Origin: Gangjinia marincola
Lineage (GTDB): Bacteria > Bacteroidota > Bacteroidia > Flavobacteriales > Flavobacteriaceae
Direction: 5' to 3'
Assembly: GCF_039523415.1 (NCBI RefSeq)
Contig: NZ_BAAAFG010000012.1
Coordinates: 62,001 to 126,000, forward strand
Length of the DNA stretch: 64,000 bases
Shown piece by piece: positions 60,077-64,000 of this stretch (position 1 is the first letter of the stretch; each line of letters starts with the position of its first letter). Under the pieces are notes generated by a model, which ran no database searches, had not been told where the DNA came from, and saw only the letters and a list, made by a program, of their open reading frames with translations. The position numbers and the translations under genes were made by a program.

Positions 60077-60244
60077 ATGTTCGGACTGTTTAAAAAGAAA
60101 ACCGAAGTTGAAAAACTCCAAGAGCGCTATGCCAAGCTAATGAAAGAGGCGCATGCACTATCCACCACTAATCGAAAAGCAAGCGATCAAAAAACTGCCG
60201 AAGCAGATCAGGTGCTCAAGCAAATAGACGCATTACAAGCTTGA
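60077..60244 (+). CDS. Lacal_2735 family small protein
   Basis: A 55-residue protein: MFGLFKKKTEVEKLQERYAK with LMKEAHALSTTNRKASDQ and a C-terminal helix ending QIDALQA. The sequence fits the small Lacal_2735-type family conserved across Flavobacteriaceae, as I recall it. It is predicted to be one short hydrophobic N-terminus plus an amphipathic coiled helix, with no known function. The gene starts 61 bases after the upstream stop and ends 11 bases before the convergent SpoIIAA-like gene. Confidence 0.85.
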   Translation: MFGLFKKKTEVEKLQERYAKLMKEAHALSTTNRKASDQKTAEADQVLKQIDALQA

Positions 60245-60255
60245 TTTTATGATAT

Positions 60256-60678
60256 TTAATTTTTTTTCATGGGTTTAGTGACGCAGATGATATCCTTCAT
60301 CCATGCTACCGCTTCATTAAGATCACTAAATATGGAAAAAGCCTTATCAAAAAAAAGCTTTTCCAATTCAGCATTCTCCCTGTTTAAAATACTATAGCTC
60401 ACTACAGCAAAAGCTTTGATGGAGTCTAACTTACTCAATTTAAAATAATCAGTAGGGACTACAGAATAAGGATGCAGCCTATTTGAGATATATCCAAAAC
60501 CCTTGTTTTCATATAATTCTAATGCTTTAGCGACAATAGGCTGTGCTTCTTCAAATGTAAGGTGTACTCCTCTGCGTAATTCGGCAATAATGATTCTATC
60601 GTAAAAGTAAAACGTGCCTAGCGGTATTTCAATAAGGTCAATAAGTATTAAGTTATCTGGATGATGACTGATTTTCAT
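60256..60678 (-). CDS. SpoIIAA/STAS-like small protein
   Basis: A 140-residue soluble protein conserved, as far as I recall, in Flavobacteriaceae. It opens with short strands (NLILIDLIEIPLGTFYFYD) and has ELRRGVHLTFEEAQPIVAKA, GFGYISNRLHPYSVVPTDYF and a C-terminal AFSIFSDLNEAVAWMKDI. That ending resembles the final helix of STAS/SpoIIAA-like domains. No phosphorylatable Ser pattern can be assigned. Function unknown; possibly a regulator or lipid-binding domain. It is divergent from menB, about 100 bases away. Confidence 0.75.
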   Translation of the reverse strand: MKISHHPDNLILIDLIEIPLGTFYFYDRIIIAELRRGVHLTFEEAQPIVAKALELYENKGFGYISNRLHPYSVVPTDYFKLSKLDSIKAFAVVSYSILNRENAELEKLFFDKAFSIFSDLNEAVAWMKDIICVTKPMKKN

Positions 60679-60780
60679 AGCTTAAATATACAAAAGCGCG
60701 TAAGAAATTATTCTTATTATGCGCGAAATATTACGCTGGTAATTTGTCAAATATGTACATTTAAGTTTTAAAACAAAACA

Positions 60781-61623
60781 ATGAACTCACCTACTTGGAA
60801 AATCGTCAAGAAATTTGACGATATCACCTATAAAAAATCAGGGCACGTTGCGCGTATAGCCTTTAATCGTCCTGATGTGCGTAACGCATTCAGACCTCAT
60901 ACTACCAGTGAATTATACGAAGCTTTTCACGATGCAAAAGAAGACCCATCCATTGGTGTAGTGCTATTAAGTGGGGAAGGACCTTCCAGCAAAGACGGTA
61001 AATATGCATTTTGCAGTGGGGGTGATCAAAAGGTACGTGGGCATCGGGGTTATGTAGGTGAAGACGGCAGACATCGTCTTAATATATTAGAAGTACAACG
61101 TCTGATTCGGTTTATGCCTAAGGTAGTGATTGCCGTGGTGCCCGGCTGGGCTGTTGGTGGGGGACATAGCCTTCACGTAGTATGTGATTTAACGCTTGCA
61201 AGTAAAGAACACGCTATTTTCAAACAAACCGATGCAGATGTAACCAGTTTTGACGGTGGTTATGGATCAGCTTATCTGGCGAAAATGGTGGGTCAAAAGA
61301 AAGCCAGAGAAATCTTCTTCTTAGGTAGAAACTACTCGGCTCAAGAGGCCTACGAAATGGGGATGGTCAACGCCGTTATTCCGCATGATGAATTGGAGCA
61401 AACTGCCTGGGAATGGGCGCAGGAAATTCTAGAGAAATCACCCATGTCCATCAAAATGCTCAAATTTGCAATGAACCTAACCGATGACGGCATGGTAGGG
61501 CAACAAGTATTTGCTGGTGAAGCTACCCGCTTAGCCTATATGACAGATGAGGCAAAGGAAGGGCGAGATGCCTTTGTTGAAAAGCGCAAACCGAATTTTG
61601 ATCAAGACGGCTGGGTTTCTTAG
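60781..61623 (+). CDS. menB: 1,4-dihydroxy-2-naphthoyl-CoA synthase MenB
   Basis: Crotonase-fold enzyme that closes the second ring in menaquinone synthesis, 280 residues. Diagnostic features are ITYKKSGHVARIAFNRPDVRN, the oxyanion-hole block FCSGGDQKVRG, the MenB-specific VVPGWAVGGGHSLHVVCD and TDADVTSFDGGYGSAYLA. A C-terminal EKRKPNFDQDGW completes it. Menaquinone is the respiratory quinone of Flavobacteriia. Other men genes are not in the window, so menB stands apart from any men cluster here. Confidence 0.97.
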   Translation: MNSPTWKIVKKFDDITYKKSGHVARIAFNRPDVRNAFRPHTTSELYEAFHDAKEDPSIGVVLLSGEGPSSKDGKYAFCSGGDQKVRGHRGYVGEDGRHRLNILEVQRLIRFMPKVVIAVVPGWAVGGGHSLHVVCDLTLASKEHAIFKQTDADVTSFDGGYGSAYLAKMVGQKKAREIFFLGRNYSAQEAYEMGMVNAVIPHDELEQTAWEWAQEILEKSPMSIKMLKFAMNLTDDGMVGQQVFAGEATRLAYMTDEAKEGRDAFVEKRKPNFDQDGWVS

Positions 61624-62060
61624 TCTTATCCCACATGTGATCCAGAATCTTCTCTATTCTGTCACCTGATTGACACCGCCACTAAAAGCCTTGGCGTATA
61701 TTGAATCTAAGAGTAATTTCGAACCGAATGTAATGAGCGTGAGAAATCTTTAAGTCGATTACCTAGATTCCCGGAGTAACTCTTCGTGGGCAGATTTCTC
61801 GTCGCTTTGCCAGCCTTACGTCAGGCAAGCTCTGTCGAAATGACTCTTGCAAAGAGTAAAAATGTTCACATTATTCCAGGCTTGACTCAGAATCTTCTCA
61901 TTTCATCTAAAATTCTCTCCCTTCCTTCGACCAAGAGTCGTCATAGCTTTGGTGGTGGGACAAAGTAAGGTTGGGTAGAGATGTTTAAATTTCTCGTCAA
62001 AGAATTAAACCTTTTTCAATACGCTTAGTCTTACCTAAAAATAAAAAACTAATCATCAAG
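61624..62060. other. 437-bp intergenic region with REP-like element
   Basis: No supported gene. A short frame at 61786-61968 lies inside repeat sequence and is not convincing. The region holds the REP-like inverted repeat described at 61713-61844 and an AT-rich leader before the next gene. Confidence 0.6.
61713..61844. repeat. REP-like inverted repeat with interrupted right arm
   Basis: Left arm has TTTCGAAC and GAGAAATCT (61741-61749); right arm has AGATTTCTC (61792-61800) and TCGAAATGAC (about 61835-61844). This is the known flavobacterial GAGAAATCT/AGATTTCTC element. The right arm carries an extra segment with CTTACG ... GGCAAGC. Confidence 0.6.
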
Positions 62061-64000
62061 ATGAAAACAATCACACTTATAGGACTCTTTTTCGTTCTCA
62101 CCTTTTTACCGGTTAAAGCTCAAACCGATCAGGAATTACTTAATGCTGCAGCTCAGTTCCCTGCGATGCCACGGGGGAGTGCAGATCTCATTCCGTTTGT
62201 GGGAGCCGGTAATATTACCTTTGGATCCGGTACACCCTATAATGATTTAGAATACACACTATTTGACACCTCTTATATGGAAGGTGAAACCAGTGGTTTT
62301 GATACCTTTTACCCGGTAGATCCTGCAAAAGATATTCCCGGTGAGGATCAGGTGAAATATCTACGTGGAGTCAATAATCTCGATCTGGATAGTAATTATC
62401 AAGGATCGCTAGGGGATCGTTTTATCCTAGGAACGGCTGAGATTAACACCCCCTTTTTCGCGAAAGGTCAAAATGGCATAGACGATGATTACGTGGTCAT
62501 CCAGAATTTTGATTATAATTTTGGGTATATTGAGTTGTACGGTAGTTTGGATGACTATTCTTTGTTTTACTGCACCCAGGATGAGGGATGTGAAACTACA
62601 GGCTACTATTTATTCTATACACCAGGTGATGAAATTGATTTAATCGCCTTTATTTTTCCCTGTGATGATCTGGGAGAAACCATTAGTGGTAATCCACCTC
62701 AAAATCCGTCAGCGTTGTGCAATGCTTCAGGAGAGCTGTCTTTATCCAATCCGGATCATTTTAGAATTGCCCAGCCACTTTCTGCAACCGTTACTCTTCC
62801 GCAGGGAATTGCTCAAGTGGGAACCACCGGTAAAGAAGTGATTGGCGGAGTTACCTCAGACGCTGAACTCAACTCCTACATTTTCGGCTTGACCGAGGGA
62901 AGCATAGACGGATCGGGTATAAGTGATAATAAGCTGTTCGTGACTAAACTAAGTCCAACCGGGGAAGAGCTGTGGACCTACGCCCTAGAAATGAAAGAAG
63001 GTACGCTTTTATTTGATGGGACTACAGATGATAATTATGTTTACTTGGCCGGCCGAACGCTGGGGAATTTACCGGGATTCACCAATCAGGGTAGGTGGGA
63101 TGCGATTTTGCTTAAATTGGATAAGAATACGGGAGAGCTACTGGCCAGTGATCAATTTGGAAACAGTGGATTGGATGGATATGGCAATATCACGTTAGAT
63201 GATGCGGGAAACATATATGTATCCGGTGCGGGGAGTCCTATAGACAATGGCGGTACAGATGCATCGTATTTAGTTGCAAAGCACGATGCTCAAACGCTAG
63301 CAAATATTTGGCGCGTTATTGAACCACCAGCAGATAATCCCGTTTTTGTATCAGAAGCCTGGGGAGGGATCACTTATTCGGCCGGTGATGATCCCGGAGA
63401 CGGCAGATTAGTCGTTGGGGGTTGGTACATGACCGCTGGTGGAGCAAATGGTTTTTTAGGAGTCTATGAAAATTTGGATGGGGCAGAGCCAGTACGAACG
63501 CATACCACTAATGTCATTGCAAATGGCGTAAGAGCAGACTGGATATTGGACAATACTGTTGATTCACAGGGGAATATCTATGGGGTGGGATATACAACAG
63601 GCACACTGGAGGGAGCTAGCCTTGGACGAGGTGATGCTTTTATCGTAAAATACGATTCCGCACTTTCCAACCCCCAGTTTCAGCAAGTAGGAACCGCCAG
63701 ATCAGATATGTTTAGAAAAGTCGAAATCGATGCACAAGACAACCTCTACGCGGTCGGATACACCTATGGGGATTACACTACAGCAAATTATCAAGGACAA
63801 AATCCGGATGCCAGTCAAGAAACCGGAGATGTGCTTATCCAAAAATTTGATTCAAATTTGAATCTGTTGGAAGCGCTTCAGTTTGGAACGTCACATGAAG
63901 ATAGAGGGTACACTTCGTTACAGGAGGATATTTTATTTGTTGGCGGACTTACCGAAGCTGCCATGGTGGATCAAAGTTCAGGATCTTTTGATGGGTATAT
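62061..64000 (+). CDS. Exported beta-propeller-like protein, 3' end beyond window
   Basis: Open frame of more than 646 codons that is still open at the window edge. A signal peptide (MKTITLIGLFFVLTFLPVKA, then Q) is followed by a region with four cysteines, then repeated strands of the type DDNYVYLAGRT, DDAGNIYVSGAG, DSQGNIYGVGYTTG and DAQDNLYAVGYTYG. These are the SBBP (seven-bladed propeller) repeats common in Bacteroidota secreted proteins. A T9SS sorting domain is expected beyond the edge but not seen. The start ATG follows AAACTAATCATCAAG; no nearby -7 box was confirmed. Confidence 0.85.
   Translation, partial: MKTITLIGLFFVLTFLPVKAQTDQELLNAAAQFPAMPRGSADLIPFVGAGNITFGSGTPYNDLEYTLFDTSYMEGETSGFDTFYPVDPAKDIPGEDQVKYLRGVNNLDLDSNYQGSLGDRFILGTAEINTPFFAKGQNGIDDDYVVIQNFDYNFGYIELYGSLDDYSLFYCTQDEGCETTGYYLFYTPGDEIDLIAFIFPCDDLGETISGNPPQNPSALCNASGELSLSNPDHFRIAQPLSATVTLPQGIAQVGTTGKEVIGGVTSDAELNSYIFGLTEGSIDGSGISDNKLFVTKLSPTGEELWTYALEMKEGTLLFDGTTDDNYVYLAGRTLGNLPGFTNQGRWDAILLKLDKNTGELLASDQFGNSGLDGYGNITLDDAGNIYVSGAGSPIDNGGTDASYLVAKHDAQTLANIWRVIEPPADNPVFVSEAWGGITYSAGDDPGDGRLVVGGWYMTAGGANGFLGVYENLDGAEPVRTHTTNVIANGVRADWILDNTVDSQGNIYGVGYTTGTLEGASLGRGDAFIVKYDSALSNPQFQQVGTARSDMFRKVEIDAQDNLYAVGYTYGDYTTANYQGQNPDASQETGDVLIQKFDSNLNLLEALQFGTSHEDRGYTSLQEDILFVGGLTEAAMVDQSSGSFDGY

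Noticed and set aside
61786..61968. Small frame between menB and the last gene
   Set aside because: It starts inside a REP-like inverted repeat and has no family resemblance.

Overview
The window comes from a member of the Bacteroidota, almost certainly a marine-type Flavobacteriaceae. The evidence is type IX secretion (T9SS) sorting tails, a PorP/SprF protein, a gliding-type C-terminal (type B) domain, a bacillithiol deacetylase, a FecI/FecR/TonB-receptor set, a menaquinone gene, near-absence of Shine-Dalgarno sites, and many exact TAnnTTTG -7 promoter boxes just upstream of start codons.

Layout. 1-9.1 kb is core metabolism and envelope: a cut-off Cys/Met PLP enzyme, a peroxiredoxin/thioredoxin/small-protein operon, diacylglycerol kinase, FtsK, a LolA-like protein, an LptF/G permease and a RibBA whose GTP cyclohydrolase half looks dead. 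9.1-18.2 kb is the surface: a DUF4397 T9SS cargo protein, then a 1225-residue repeat adhesin with its PorP/SprF partner and an OmpA/PD40 protein. 18.2-26.3 kb holds a DegT aminotransferase with a nitroreductase, a thioesterase, an Lrp regulator divergent from a methionine gamma-lyase-like gene, a YadA-head-like secreted protein, NhaC and BshB1. At 26.3-27.2 kb a tRNA-His is followed by three tandem copies of a unit built from its own 3' end and terminator, then two arrays of short tandem repeats. 27.2-33.6 kb holds a flavoprotein, a FUSC membrane protein, an NTF2-like protein, a MetR-like LysR regulator and a methyltransferase.

33.6-39.0 kb is an AT-rich accessory island. It starts exactly where a truncated second copy of the lysR 3' end stops. 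It holds an 882-residue STAND protein (HEPN, NB-ARC, TPR, cold-shock-like domain) and two secreted proteins (a tail-collar-domain protein and a permuted NlpC/P60-like protein). A 130-bp attC-like palindrome separates them, and two of the genes begin with nearly the same 12-base boundary motif, as in integron-type cassettes. I regard the STAND protein as the best candidate for an undescribed, probably anti-phage, system.

39.1-46.4 kb carries a short SSB, degenerate repeats, and a FecI/FecR/TonB-receptor operon divergent from two very acidic repeat lipoproteins. 46.4-55.6 kb has an SDR, NhaA and a fatty-acid beta-oxidation operon (marR-fadB-[four-helix protein]-fadA-acyl-CoA dehydrogenase) headed by a perfect 26-bp palindromic operator. 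55.6-64 kb has a GH74-like T9SS propeller protein, PhzF, a small T9SS protein, a 55-residue Lacal_2735-type protein, a SpoIIAA-like protein, MenB and the start of another exported repeat protein that runs off the window. All database-style family names come from reading motifs, not from searches.
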